Assembly (NCBI GenBank): GCA_003952965.2
Contig: CM025855.1
Span: 30,904,854 to 30,968,853 of the forward strand
Direction: 5' to 3'
DNA from: Morella rubra
Taxonomy: Eukaryota; Streptophyta; Magnoliopsida; Fagales; Myricaceae
DNA length: 64,000 nt
Position numbers and translations under genes: made by a program. Below the pieces are notes generated by a model. That model saw only the letters and a program-made list of their open reading frames with translations. It was not told the DNA's origin and did no database searches. Below are positions 48,410-61,400 of this stretch, piece by piece (position 1 is the first letter of the stretch; the number at the start of each line of letters is the position of its first letter).

Positions 48410-50985
48410 ATGAGTGGAGCGGTGTTTGTGGCTGTTGCTGCTGCCGTTGGTAACTTATTGCAAGGATGGGATAATGCGACTATCGCAGGTACTTGGCTGT
48501 TTCACACGTCTTAAAGCCGTGAAATGCTTTCTGTAGTCTTTTTCTTCGTCCTATTATTAAAGATCGATTCTTTGGATTGACAAGTTATCAGTGTCTTGCG
48601 TCGTGTGTTATTGTTTGGATTCGTTTTCTGAATTTGGTTCGTGGGTAATCCATATCTTTCTTTGGTATACCAAAGTTAGCTTTCTTTAACCCCACATGTT
48701 TTGAAAGTCTATTCCTGTTATGGGTGCAGGGGCTGTTATGTACATTAAGAGGGAATTCAACTTAGAGAGTGAACCCGCTGTGGAAGGGTTAATTGTGGCG
48801 ATGTCACTTGTTGGAGCCACTTTGATTACAACATGCTCTGGAGCCGTAGCGGACTCGCTAGGCCGCCGTCCTCTGCTGATAGTCTCTTCTGTCCTTTATT
48901 TTGTTAGCGGTCTTGTAATGTTGTGGTCTCCCAATGTTTATGTCCTCCTATTTGCTAGGCTTTTGGATGGATTTGGAATTGGTTTGTCTGTGACTTTAAT
49001 TCCGGTTTACATATCTGAGACAGCGCCACCTGAAATAAGGGGATCACTGAATACACTTCCCCAGTTCACTGGTTCTGCGGGAATGTTTTTGTCTTATTGC
49101 ATGGTGTTTGGGATGTCATTAATGAAATCACCAAACTGGAGGTTGATGTTGGGGATTCTTTCTGTTCCTTCTCTTGTTTATCTTGCATTGACGATATTCT
49201 TCTTGCCTGAGTCTCCACGATGGCTTGTTAGTAAAGGACGGATGCTTGAGGCCAAGCAGGTTTTGAAGAGGCTGCGTGGCAGAGAAGATGTCTCTGGTTA
49301 GTTACTTTGTATTGTTCTCCATCGAAATTATGGTTTTTGCCCCAACTTAAGAGCTCAATTTTCTTTTCATGGAACTTTGATGTTCCATTGCGACAATATT
49401 GTGATATGTGCCAGGTAAAGGGTTTCAACTGATTCTACACTGAGAATTAGTTCACTTCAGACTATCTAGAACTCAGAATTTCTGATGGCTGACTCCCTAA
49501 TAGTACACATGAAGATATCTATTAATCTATAAGCCATGCCTATAAACAAAAAAATCCATAACCCATGTTTTGCTTTGTCAGATTATCTTTAATCATTCAG
49601 AATTCTTCTGTTCTCTTCAAGGTGATTATTTTGAAGCTCATTGTTTCTCTTGGATATTAGACATGTTAAAGCTTCTGACATCTCTGACTTGCAAATTTCT
49701 TGCATTGAAAACTATTGGAGATTAAATTGCCTCCTTTCCCGTGACTCCTCACTCAATTTTCCTGCTTCACAGCGTCATATTGGTGCATACCACTAACTAC
49801 TTAGGGTGTCTATCTGTATGTATCACAAGATGTGTGGATTCAGAATTTTTCTTTTACATTAAAGAGCGTTTGCTTCTGCGCAGTACTGCTTCTTGTACAT
49901 CTCCTGTGATGTTTCGGATTATTCTTTTAGTCATTTTGATGAATATATGTGGAAAATTTGCCAGCTATTTACCTTATAATGTAGGCTATTTGATAGCTAA
50001 GGAGTGCATCGTTTGGATGATTTGAATCCTTCTCAAATGAACAGGTGAGATGGCTTTGCTGGTTGAGGGTCTTGGAGTTGGGGGTGACACATCTCTAGAG
50101 GAGTACATTATTGGCCCGGATAATGACATCGCTGATAATCAGGACCCATATGATGAAAAGGATCAAATCAAATTATATGCCCCTGAAGAGGGTCTCTCCT
50201 GGATTGCAAGACCTGTTGCCGGGCAGAGTACTCTTGGTCTTGTGTCTCGGCATGGAAGCATGGCCAGTCGGAGTGGGCTTGTAGATCCTCTTGTCACTCT
50301 CTTTGGCAGTGTCCATGAGAAGCTCCCGGAAACTGGAAGCATGCGAAGCATGCTTTTTCCGCACTTTGGCAGCATGTTCAGCGTGGGGGGAAATCAAACA
50401 AGACAGGAAGAGTGGGATGAGGAGAGTCTTGCCAGAGAGGGTGAAGAATGTCCATCTGATGCTGCTGCTGGTGATTCTGATGACAATTTGCAAAGTCCAT
50501 TGATCTCACGTCAGACAACAAGCCTGGACAAGGACTTGGGCCCACCTCCCCATGGCAGCCTTTCAAGCGTGAGGCACGGTAGTCTTGCACAAGGAAAACC
50601 AGCTGATCCTGTCAGTAGCATGGGGATTGGTGGTGGTTGGCAGCTCGCATGGAAATGGTCTGAAAGGGAAGGCAAAGATGGCCAGAAGGAAGGAGGGTTT
50701 AAAAGAATTTATTTGCACCAAGATGGTGTGCCTGGATCTCAGCATGGGTCTATAGTTTCTATTCCTGGAGGTGATGCACCAGCAGATTCTGAGTTTATCC
50801 ATGCTGCTGCTTTGGTGAGTCAACCTGCTCTTTATTCTGCTGAGCTTATGCATCAGAAGCCAGTTGGACCAGCTATGGTGCACCCATCAGAAGCTGCCTC
50901 AAAAGGACCAATTTGGAGAGATCTTTTTGAACCTGGAGTGAAACATGCACTGTTTGTTGGGGTGGGAATTCAAATACTTCAGCAG
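48410..50985 (+). pseudogene. TST2: Tonoplast sugar transporter TST2/TMT2 type, left copy A (exons 1-3 only)
   Basis: Exons are 48410-48488, 48730-49296 and 50045-50985. They start MSGAVFVAVAAAVGNLLQGW and include the sugar-transporter motifs DSLGRRPLL, PVYISETAPPEIRG and PESPRWLVSKGR, followed by the long hydrophilic central loop that defines the tonoplast TST family (serine-rich, SRHGS and ISRQTTS). The reading frame is intact through about 529 residues. Exon 3 is not followed by exon 4: the DNA jumps back to mid-intron 1 and repeats exons 2 and 3 (copy B). Read through, a transcript would duplicate half the protein. TST proteins load glucose, fructose or sucrose into the vacuole in exchange for protons, and the full protein is about 740 residues. 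The copy is labelled broken because of its structure, not because of stop codons. Confidence 0.9.
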
Positions 50986-51370
50986 GTATATATTTTATCT
51001 ACCAATGAACATCTCTGTTCTGCTAACTCCTGTTGTAAGAACTTTAAACAGTGTCTTTCAGTTGGTCTTTGTCAATTGGCATGCAATATGGTGAACCACC
51101 TCCTGCCATCATCTCCTTCCAAGTCTTTATTTTTGTGTTTTCCTGATATCAGCTGGTTTAATTTTTTTTGGAAAAATATAAAAATGCAGGTGCAATGTGT
51201 TTTACCATGCTTTGGTGTATACAGGCTTGGATAATTAGATAAGAACAATTAAGTAATGACCCTCAGTTTATCTAATTCCTCCAAGCTGCTAAAATAGTCA
51301 TGAACTGAAAGATATGCATGTATAAATGTACTATATTGCATCCTGGAAAGATCTCCTGTAGAGGAATTAG
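48610..51370 (+). repeat. Tandem duplication unit A (2761 bp)
   Basis: The unit runs from mid-intron 1 (attgtttggattcg) to gaggaattag in intron 3. It is followed immediately by a second copy at 51371. Only the left palindrome arm has this duplication. Confidence 0.95.
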
Positions 51371-54125
51371 ATTGTTTGGATTCGTTTTCTGAATTTGGTT
51401 CGTGGGTAATCCATATCTTTGGTATACCAAAGTTAGCTTTCTTTAACCCCACATGTTTTGAAAGTCTATTCCTGTTATGGGTGCAGGGGCTGTTATGTAC
51501 ATTAAGAGGGAATTCATTAGAGAGTGAACCCGCTGTGGAAGGGTTAATTGTGGCGATGTCACTTGTTGGAGCCACTTTGATTACAACATGCTCTGGAGCC
51601 GTAGCGGACTCGCTAGGCCGCCGTCCTCTGCTGATAGTCTCTTCTGTCCTTTATTTTGTTAGCGGTCTTGTAATGTTGTGGTCTCCCAATGTTTATGTCC
51701 TCCTATTTGCTAGGCTTTTGGATGGATTTGGAATTGGTTTGTCTGTGACTTTAATTCCGGTTTACATATCTGAGACAGCGCCACCTGAAATAAGGGGATC
51801 ACTGAATACACTTCCCCAGTTCACTGGTTCTGCGGGAATGTTTTTGTCTTATTGCATGGTGTTTGGGATGTCATTAATGAAATCACCAAACTGGAGGTTG
51901 ATGTTGGGGATTCTTTCTGTTCCTTCTCTTGTTTATCTTGCATTGACGACATTCTTCTTGCCTGAGTCTCCACGATGGCTTGTTAGTAAAGGACGGATGC
52001 TTGAGGCCAAGCAGGTTTTGAAGAGGCTGCGTGGCAGAGAAGATGTCTCTGGTTAGTTACTTTGTATTGTTCTCCATCGAAATTATGGTTTTTGCCCCAA
52101 CTTAAGAGCTCAATTTTCTTTTCATGGAACTTTGATGTTCCATTGCGACAATATTGTGATATGTGCCAGGTAAAGGGTTTCAACTGATTCTACACTGAGA
52201 ATTAGTTCACTTCAGACTATCTAGAACTCAGAATTTCTGATGGCTGACTCCCTAATAGTACACATGAAGATATCTATTAATCTATAAGCCATGCCTTTAA
52301 ACAAAAAAGTCCATAACCCATGTTTTGCTTTGTCAGATTATCTTTAATCATTCAGAATTCTTCTGTTCTCTTCAAGGTGATTATTTTGAAGCTCATTGTT
52401 TCTCTTGGATATTAGACATGTTAAAGCTTCTGACATCTCTGACTTGCAAATTTCTTGCATTGAAAACTATTGGAGATTAAATTGCCTCCTTTCCCGTGAC
52501 TCCTCACTCAATTTTCCTGCTTCACAGCGTCATATTGGTGCATACCACTAACTACTTAGGGTGTCTATCTTTATGTATCACAAGATGTGTGGATTCAGAA
52601 TTTTTCTTTTACATTAAAGAGCGTTTGCTTCTGCGCAGTACTGCTTCTTGTACATCTCCTGTGATGTTTCGGGTTATTCTTTTTGTCATTTTGATGAATA
52701 TATGTGGAAAATTTGCCAGCTATTTACCTTATAATGTAGGCTATTTGATAGCTAAGGAGTGCATCGTTTGGATGATTTGAATCCTTCTCAAATGAACAGG
52801 TGAGATGGCTTTGCTGGTTGAGGGTCTTGGAGTTGGGGGTGACACATCTCTAGAGGAGTACATTATTGGCCCGGATAATGACATCGCTGATAATCAGGAC
52901 CCATATGATGAAAAGGATCAAATCAAATTATATGCCCCTGAAGAGGGTCTCTCCTGGATTGCAAGACCTGTTGCCGGGCAGAGTACTCTTGGTCTTGTGT
53001 CTCGGCATGGAAGCATGGCCAGTCGGAGTGGGCTTGTAGATCCTCTTGTCACTCTCTTTGGCAGTGTCCATGAGAAGCTCCCGGAAACTGGAAGCATGCG
53101 AAGCATGCTTTTTCCGCACTTTGGCAGCATGTTCAGCTGGGGGGAAATCAAACAAGACAGGAAGAGTGGGATGAGGAGAGTCTTGCCAGAGAGGGTGAAG
53201 AATGTCCATCTGATGCTGCTGCTGGGTGATTCTGATGACAATTTGCAAAGTCCATTGATCTCACGTCAGACAACAAGCCTGGACAAGGACTTGGGCCCAC
53301 CTCCCCATGGCAGCCTTTCAAGCGTGAGGCACGGTAGTCTTGCACAAGGAAAACCAGCTGATCCTGTCAGTAGCATGGGGATTGGTGGTGGTTGGCAGCT
53401 CGCATGGAAATGGTCTGAAAGGGAAGGCAAAGATGGCCAGAAGGAAGGAGGGTTTAAAAGAATTTATTTGCACCAAGATGGTGTGCCTGGATCTCAGCAT
53501 GGGTCTATAGTTTCTATTCCTGGGGGTGATGCACCAGCAGATTCTGAGTTTATCCATGCTGCTGCTTTGGTGAGTCAACCTGCTCTTTATTCTGCTGAGC
53601 TTATGCATCAGAAGCCAGTTGGACCAGCTATGGTGCACCCATCAGAAGCTGCCTCAAAAGGACCAATTTGGAGAGATCTTTTTGAACCTGGAGTGAAACA
53701 TGCACTGTTTGTTGGGGTGGGAATTCAAATACTTCAGCAGGTATATATTTTATCTACCAATGAACATCTCTGTTCTGCTAACTCCTGTTGTAAGAACTTT
53801 AAACAGTGTCTTTCAGTTGGTCTTTGTCAATTGGCATGCAATATGGTGAACCACCTCCTGCCATCATCTCCTTCCAAGTCTTTATTTTTGTGTTTTCCTG
53901 ATATGAGCTGGTTTAATTTTTTTTGGAAAAATATAAAAATGCAGGTGCAATGTGTTTTACCATTCTTTGGTGTATACAGGCTTGGATAATTAGATAAGAA
54001 CAATTAAGTAATGACCCTCAGTTTATCTAATTCCTCCAAGCTGCTAAAATAGTCATGAACTGAAAGATATGCATGTATAAATGTACTATATTGCATCCTG
54101 GAAAGATCTCCTGTAGAGGAATTAG
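51371..54125 (+). repeat. Tandem duplication unit B (2755 bp)
   Basis: Near-identical to unit A. Differences include a 4-base loss in the intron (tatctttggt), a 2-base loss in exon 2, a compensating 1-base loss and gain in exon 3, and scattered substitutions. Confidence 0.95.
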
Positions 54126-54760
54126 AAACCATTCCACATCAAAACTCATGCATGCTGATGGACTTGGAAGTCACTAACTTTTGGTGCTGTGACCGCTCTG
54201 GAATTTGGGGGTTTATCTTGAAGGCAAACCAGGATTGCGTACAGAAGTTCAGGGAAGGATGGATTGTCTGAAAAAATTTACCAACTCAACTTGTACTTAC
54301 CATAGATTCATAATAGTTGTATAGAGGCCCCTTTTCTTTTTGATAAATTGGAAAGATAGGATAAAGAACTCTTGTTTTCTCTTCTCTTCCTTATATACTA
54401 GGATTCTGCAATTTTTTACATATGACCAAACCAACACTTCCATTGCTTTTTTAAATTTAATTTCCAGAATTTGGTAGGAGTCTGCAGTGGACTGATTTAG
54501 TGGGGAAAAGTCTTGCCTAAATGCTACTTTCTGTCTCCTTTTCATCTGCAAGTATTATTTATTTTGTATGCAGTTCTCTGGGATAAATGGGGTTCTCTAC
54601 TACACACCTCAAATTCTAGAGCAGGCTGGCGTTGGAGTTCTTCTTTCAAACATAGGCATTAGTTCGGCTTCTGCATCTCTGCTTATCAGTGGACTGACGA
54701 CTTTGTTAATGCTTCCTTGTATAGCTGTTGCCATGAGGCTCATGGATATCGCTGGCCGAG
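51486..54760 (+). pseudogene. TST2/TMT2-type transporter, copy B (exons 2-4, frameshifted)
   Basis: Exon 2 (about 51487-52051) has lost two bases after ggaattca, where copy A has ggaattcaac, so the frame is broken. Exon 3 (52800-53740) has one base missing after ttcagc (about 53138) and one extra G near 53225. Between them the protein changes for about 29 residues before returning to the family sequence. Exon 4 (54574-54760) encodes FSGINGVLYYTPQILEQAGV and following helices but has lost a T before its donor (GGCCGAG instead of GGCCGTAG). There is no exon 1 in this copy. Later exons for the last helices are absent. These changes could be decay of a spare copy or uncorrected long-read errors. 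Confidence 0.9.
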
Positions 54761-55341
54761 GTAATTTCCTCTTGTTTTCCTTCTCTCCAAACTTTTTGGT
54801 TTTGTTGTTTGATGGACAGAAGTATGTTTATGCCTAAGGATTATAGAGGTACATTTTTTTCAGCTCAACTCTTGTTTGAAACGCAAAGAATGTTCCATAG
54901 GTGGTTTTGTTGGTTTCTCATGCCTGTCTACTTGTGATTTCCAATGAAGTGGTTGGATTCTACCTCTCCTACTTGTTCCTGATCAGGTTATGCATTGGTA
55001 CATATTAGGTTTAGACTCCAAGGCTGACACTTTTTGCTATTGTACCTATGAATCACTTTTTAATGATAGTGAGGCATGGATCAATTTAATTGACTCCCGC
55101 TTGACCTGCCTCTTCCTTGATGAAATTAGATGGGGATTATACAAGTTGATTCTCTATGTGGTTGACTCTTTACATAGCTGGGACTAAATCATTGACAACT
55201 TGAACAAAAAGCATGAACTTAATGCAAATAAATTTCAGTTTTTACTAAAGAAAACGTGTTTCAGACACTGCACATTTATGTTCAGTGTTTAAGAAGAGGC
55301 TGTTTGGAAAGGTTTGACAACCTGACCATCAGAGTTCGGCT

Positions 55342-55467
55342 CTGGCACTCTATGTTGGTTGAAGTAATGGCACCAAAAAGGAATAGAAACATTAGTGCAT
55401 GCGCTTCTTTTGAAGTGTTTTAAAGCTTACTTCAACCCATTTGGGTCGCAGCCCCATCTTGCCCTGC
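55342..55467. other. Palindrome centre (spacer) with an inner 11-bp inverted repeat
   Basis: Arms end at cagagttcggct on the left and begin at agccgaactctg on the right. In the 126 bases between, ggttgaagtaa (55357-55367) and ttacttcaacc (55427-55437) form a perfect 11-bp inverted repeat, so symmetry resumes inside the spacer. Confidence 0.85.
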
Positions 55468-58400
55468 AGCCGAACTCTGATGGTCAGGTTGTCAACCTTT
55501 CCAAACAGCCTCTTCTTAAACACTGAACATAAATGTGCAGTGTCTGAAACACGTTTTCTTTAGTAAAAACTGAAATTTATTTGCATTAAGTTCATGCTTT
55601 TTGTTCAAGTTGTCAATGATTTAGTCCCAGCTATGTAAAGAGTCAACCACATAGAGAATCAACTTGTATAATCCCCATCTAATTTCATCAAGGAAGAGGC
55701 AGGTCAAGCGGGAGTCAATTAAATTGATCCATGCCTCACTATCATTAAAAAGTGATTCATAGGTACAATAGCAAAAAGTGTCAGCCTTGGAGTCTAAACC
55801 TAATATGTACCAATGCATCAACCTGATCAGGAACAAGTAGGAGAGGTAGAATCCAACCACTTCATTGGAAATCACAAGTAGACAGGCATGAGAAACCAAC
55901 AAAAGCCACCTATGGAACATTCTTTGCGCTTCAAACAAGAGTTGAGCTGAAAAAAATGTACCTCTATAATCCTTAGGCATAAACATACTTCTGTCCATCA
56001 AACAACAAAACCAAAAAGTTTGGAGAGAAGGAAAACAAGAGGAAATTACCTACGGCCAGCGATATCCATGAGCCTCATGGCAACAGCTATACAAGGAAGC
56101 ATTAACAAAGTCGTCAGTCCACTGATAAGCAGAGATGCAGAAGCCGAACTAATGCCTATGTTTGAAAGAAGAACTCCAACTCCAGCCTGCTCTAGAATTT
56201 GAGGTGTGTAGTAGAGAACCCCATTTATCCCAGAGAACTGCATACAAAATAAATAATACTTGCAGATGAAAAGGAGACAGAAAGTAGCATTTAGGCAAGA
56301 CTTTTCCCCACTAAATCAGTCCACTGCAGACTCCTACCAAATTCTGGAAATTAAATTTAAAAAAGCAATGGAAGTGTTGGTTTGGTCATATGTAAAAAAT
56401 TGCAGAATCCTAGTTTATAAGGAAGAGAAGAGAAAACAAGAGTTCTTTATCCTATCTTTCCAATTTATCAAAAAGAAAAGGGGCCTCTATACAACTATTA
56501 TGAATCTATGGTAAGTACAAGTTGAGTTGGTAAATTTTTTCAGACAATCCATCCTTCCCTGAACTTCTGTACGCAATCCTGGTTTGCCTTCAAGATAAAC
56601 TCCCAAATTCCAGAGCGGTCACAGCACCAAAAGTTAGTGACTTCCAAGTCCATCAGCATGCATGAGTTTTGATGTGGAATGGTTTCTAATTCCTCTACAG
56701 GAGATCTTTCCAGGATGCAATATAGTACATTTATACATGCATATCTTTCAGTTCATGACTATTTTAGCAGCTTGGAGGAATTAGATAAACTGAGGGTCAT
56801 TACTTAATTGTTCTTATCTAATTATCCAAGCCTGTATACACCAAAGCATGGTAAAACACATTGCACCTGCATTTTTATATTTTTCCAAAAAAAATTAAAC
56901 CAGCTGATATCAGGAAAACACAAAAATAAAGACTTGGAAGGAGATGATGGCAGGAGGTGGTTCACCATATTGCATGCCAATTGACAAAGACCAACTGAAA
57001 GACACTGTTTAAAGTTCTTACAACAGGAGTTAGCAGAACAGAGATGTTCATTGGTAGATAAAATATATACCTGCTGAAGTATTTGAATTCCCACCCCAAC
57101 AAACAGTGCATGTTTCACTCCAGGTTCAAAAAGATCTCTCCAAATTGGTCCTTTTGAGGCAGCTTCTGATGGGTGCACCATAGCTGGTCCAACTGGCTTC
57201 TGATGCATAAGCTCAGCAGAATAAAGAGCAGGTTGACTCACCAAAGCAGCAGCATGGATAAACTCAGAATCTGCTGGTGCATCACCTCCAGGAATAGAAA
57301 CTATAGACCCATGCTGAGATCCAGGCACACCATCTTGGTGCAAATAAATTCTTTTAAACCCTCCTTCCTTCTGGCCATCTTTGCCTTCCCTTTCAGACCA
57401 TTTCCATGCGAGCTGCCAACCACCACCAATCCCCATGCTACTGACAGGATCAGCTGGTTTTCCTTGTGCAAGACTACCGTGCCTCACGCTTGAAAGGCTG
57501 CCATGGGGAGGTGGGCCCAAGTCCTTGTCCAGGCTTGTTGTCTGACGTGAGATCAATGGACTTTGCAAATTGTCATCAGAATCACCAGCAGCAGCATCAG
57601 ATGGACATTCTTCACCCTCTCTGGCAAGACTCTCCTCATCCCACTCTTCCTGTCTTGTTTGATTTCCCCCCACGCTGAACATGCTGCCAAAGTGCGGAAA
57701 AAGCATGCTTCGCATGCTTCCAGTTTCCGGGAGCTTCTCATGGACACTGCCAAAGAGAGTGACAAGAGGATCTACAAGCCCACTCCGACTGGCCATGCTT
57801 CCATGCCGAGACACAAGACCAAGAGTACTCTGCCCGGCAACAGGTCTTGCAATCCAGGAGAGACCCTCTTCAGGGGCATATAATTTGATTTGATCCTTTT
57901 CATCATATGGGTCCTGATTATCAGCGATGTCATTATCCGGGCCAATAATGTACTCCTCTAGAGATGTGTCACCCCCAACTCCAAGACCCTCAACCAGCAA
58001 AGCCATCTCACCTGTTCATTTGAGAAGGATTCAAATCATCCAAACGATGCACTCCTTAGCTATCAAATAGCCTACATTATAAGGTAAATAGCTGGCAAAT
58101 TTTCCACATATATTCATCAAAATGACTAAAAGAATAATCCGAAACATCACAGGAGATGTACAAGAAGCAGTACTGCGCAGAAGCAAACGCTCTTTAATGT
58201 AAAAGAAAATTTCTGAATCCACACATCTTGTGATACATACAGATAGACACCCTAAGTAGTTAGTGGTATGCACCAATATGACGCTGTGAAGCAGGAAAAT
58301 TGAGTGAGGAGTCACGGGAAAGGAGGCAATTTAATCTCCAATAGTTTTCAATGCAAGAAATTTGCAAGTCAGAGATGTCAGAAGCTTTAACATGTCTAAT

Positions 58401-61400
58401 ATCCAAGAGAAACAATGAGCTTCAAAATAATCACCTTGAAGAGAACAGAAGAATTCTGAATGATTAAAGATAATCTGACAAAGCAAAACATGGGTTATGG
58501 ATTTTTTTGTTTATAGGCATGGCTTATAGATTAATAGATATCTTCATGTGTACTATTAGGGAGTCAGCCATCAGAAATTCTGAGTTCTAGATAGTCTGAA
58601 GTGAACTAATTCTCAGTGTAGAATCAGTTGAAACCCTTTACCTGGCACATATCACAATATTGTCGCAATGGAACATCAAAGTTCCATGAAAAGAAAATTG
58701 AGCTCTTAAGTTGGGGCAAAAACCATAATTTCGATGGAGAACAATACAAAGTAACTAACCAGAGACATCTTCTCTGCCACGCAGCCTCTTCAAAACCTGC
58801 TTGGCCTCAAGCATCCGTCCTTTACTAACGAGCCATCGTGGAGACTCAGGCAAGAAGAATGTCGTCAATGCAAGATAAACAAGAGAAGGAACAGAAAGAA
58901 TCCCCAACATCAACCTCCAGTTTGGTGATTTCATTAATGACATCCCAAACACCATGCAATAAGACAAAAACATTCCCGCAGAACCAGTGAACTGGGGAAG
59001 TGTATTCAGTGATCCCCTTATTTCAGGTGGCGCTGTCTCAGATATGTAAACCGGAATTAAAGTCACAGACAAACCAATTCCAAATCCATCCAAAAGCCTA
59101 GCAAATAGGAGGACATAAACATTGGGAGACCACAACATTACAAGACCGCTAACAAAATAAAGGACAGAAGAGACTATCAGCAGAGGACGGCGGCCTAGCG
59201 AGTCCGCTACGGCTCCAGAGCATGTTGTAATCAAAGTGGCTCCAACAAGTGACATCGCCACAATTAACCCTTCCACAGCGGGTTCACTCTCTAAGTTGAA
59301 TTCCCTCTTAATGTACATAACAGCCCCTGCACCCATAACAGGAATAGACTTTCAAAACATGTGGGGTTAAAGAAAGCTAACTTTGGTATACCAAAGAAAG
59401 ATATGGATTACCCACGAACCAAATTCAGAAAACGAATCCAAACAATAACACACGACGCAAGACACTGATAACTTGTCAATCCAAAGAATCGATCTTTAAT
59501 AATAGGACGAAGAAAAAGACTACAGAAAGCATTTCACGGCTTTAAGACGTGTGAAACAGCCAAGTACCTGCGATAGTCGCATTATCCCATCCTTGCAATA
59601 AGTTACCAACGGCAGCAGCAACAGCCACAAACACCGCTCCACTCATATTTCCTCAAAATTTAGTAGCAACTCTCACTCGCTTATAAACCAACCTGAAGAA
59701 AGAAACCAAGATCGCAGATCAAACAATCAAATCTATTGACGCTAACGCAGTTTTTCAAATTCCTCAAGCAAACTGATCCAAAGTGTCAGCACCAGCATAG
59801 CGCAGGGGAATCCTGGTTATTGGTTTAGACTAATGGATCACCGATTCACCAACACCCAAAAATAGCCAGAAATAAAGAGAAAGAGGAAACAAATAAACCC
59901 AATTGTCCAAGTCCAATATGCGAACAAAACCAGTGGTTATATATCACCTTCGAGAGAGTTATCTTGGGAATGCAGAAAAAGTCACGGGCCTCGGCAATCA
60001 GTTGGCTTCAAAAAGTTGGTTCAATAGGTCGAGGAGATGCGATTTTTAAAGACGAAGACAAGGAAACGGGAAAAAAAAAAAAAAAAGTAGCGATCCGATT
60101 CGCCGGAGAGAATAGTAGAGAAAAGGCCAATCTGAAACAGAGGTTAGCCTTTTACAACAGAGACACCTGCCCCTTATGCCTCTCTCTCTGGCCTGCACGT
60201 CAGCTTCCTACTCGGATGGTCAGTTACATGTTTAACATTTCCTTCTTCGTCCTTTACACGCTCCAATATTGCCTCGACCAAAAAGGGAAAATACAAAGGG
60301 AAAAGAATAGCCCTGCTTAGAGTTTCCAGCGCGGGGTACAATAATGGAGAAGAGGCCAGTGATACTAATGCTTATAAGGGGCATAAGTCCAAATAACCCC
60401 CACCAGCCAAGCCGGGGAAGCGGCTCACCTCCAGTCGGAGAGCCTCCCGTTTCTCCCGTTTTAAAATTTGACAACGACGCGTGTAGGGAAAGAGATAGTC
60501 TAACAGCTAAGGAGAAAAAAGAAAAAAAAGGAATTCACTATTATTTAAAAGTTTGGGTTATTAAACAAAAATGACCCTCACATGTTTTTGGGTTGGTTTT
60601 GACAAAAAAAAAAATTATAATGATTAGGAAAAAAAATCTGAGATATAAATTTTTTTATGTTTGAGAACAGTGGGATTTGTAGAAAATATGTTTAAAATTT
60701 ATTCTCTTAGAGGATATGAGAAAAAAAGAATATATTTGGAAGAAAGATTTTTATAAGAGTAGCGTTTATGGGTTTCGTAAATATTTTTTGAATTTTTATA
60801 CAGAAATTGAGGTTAAAGATTAAATATAAAATTTTATTAGAGATCAAAATATTTTTTATATGAAAAAATCATTTTTTTTATAAAAATATTTTTTTTTTTA
60901 AAAAAAACTTTTTTAAAATCATTAAACAAACATAAACTCTTCTTCCTCTCTTCCTTCGTCGGTATCTTTTCATCCGTAAGCCTCTTCGGCTCTTTCTCTC
61001 ATTTTTTATCCAACTTATTTCCCTCCTTCTCCAAATAAATAAAACGAAGAAATATTTTTTAAAAAAAAATACTTAAGAACTCAGCTCACTTTCACTTTCA
61101 CCTTCACCGGAGAATAGGCTGCCTTTGATATTTCCTCTCTCTTGACAGCAATGTTTAGGGCATTGCTAGTATTTTTTTTATTTAAAGTTTGATATAATAG
61201 GTGTTTGTTAAAACTTTCAAATGACCTGTAGAGGGAATGAGAATACCTTTAATTTTGAGTGTGTACAAGTCTTTTTGGTAAGTGGCTAAGGTCAAGCCAT
61301 ATTACTTAAGTGTCAGGGTGGCCAAATTTTGTGGTCTCATATGTACACCATCATGCATGCCTTTTCTCTTTGCCGATCTGATAATTACTTTTTTTGTTTA

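Larger units (their letters stand above)
46316..55341 (+). repeat. Left arm of a large palindrome
   Basis: This stretch reads as the reverse complement of 55468-61710, apart from a 2.76-kb tandem duplication present only here. It holds the sugar transporter promoter region, exons 1-4 and introns, pointing right. Differences from the other arm are mainly one- or few-base indels, many in homopolymers, plus scattered substitutions that become more common toward the outer end (around 47400-47560). Confidence 0.95.

Noticed and set aside
49741..50025. 94-residue frame MTPHSIFLLHSV in the sugar transporter locus (also at 52496 and 58031)
   Set aside because: It lies in intron 2 of the transporter and repeats only because the whole locus is repeated.
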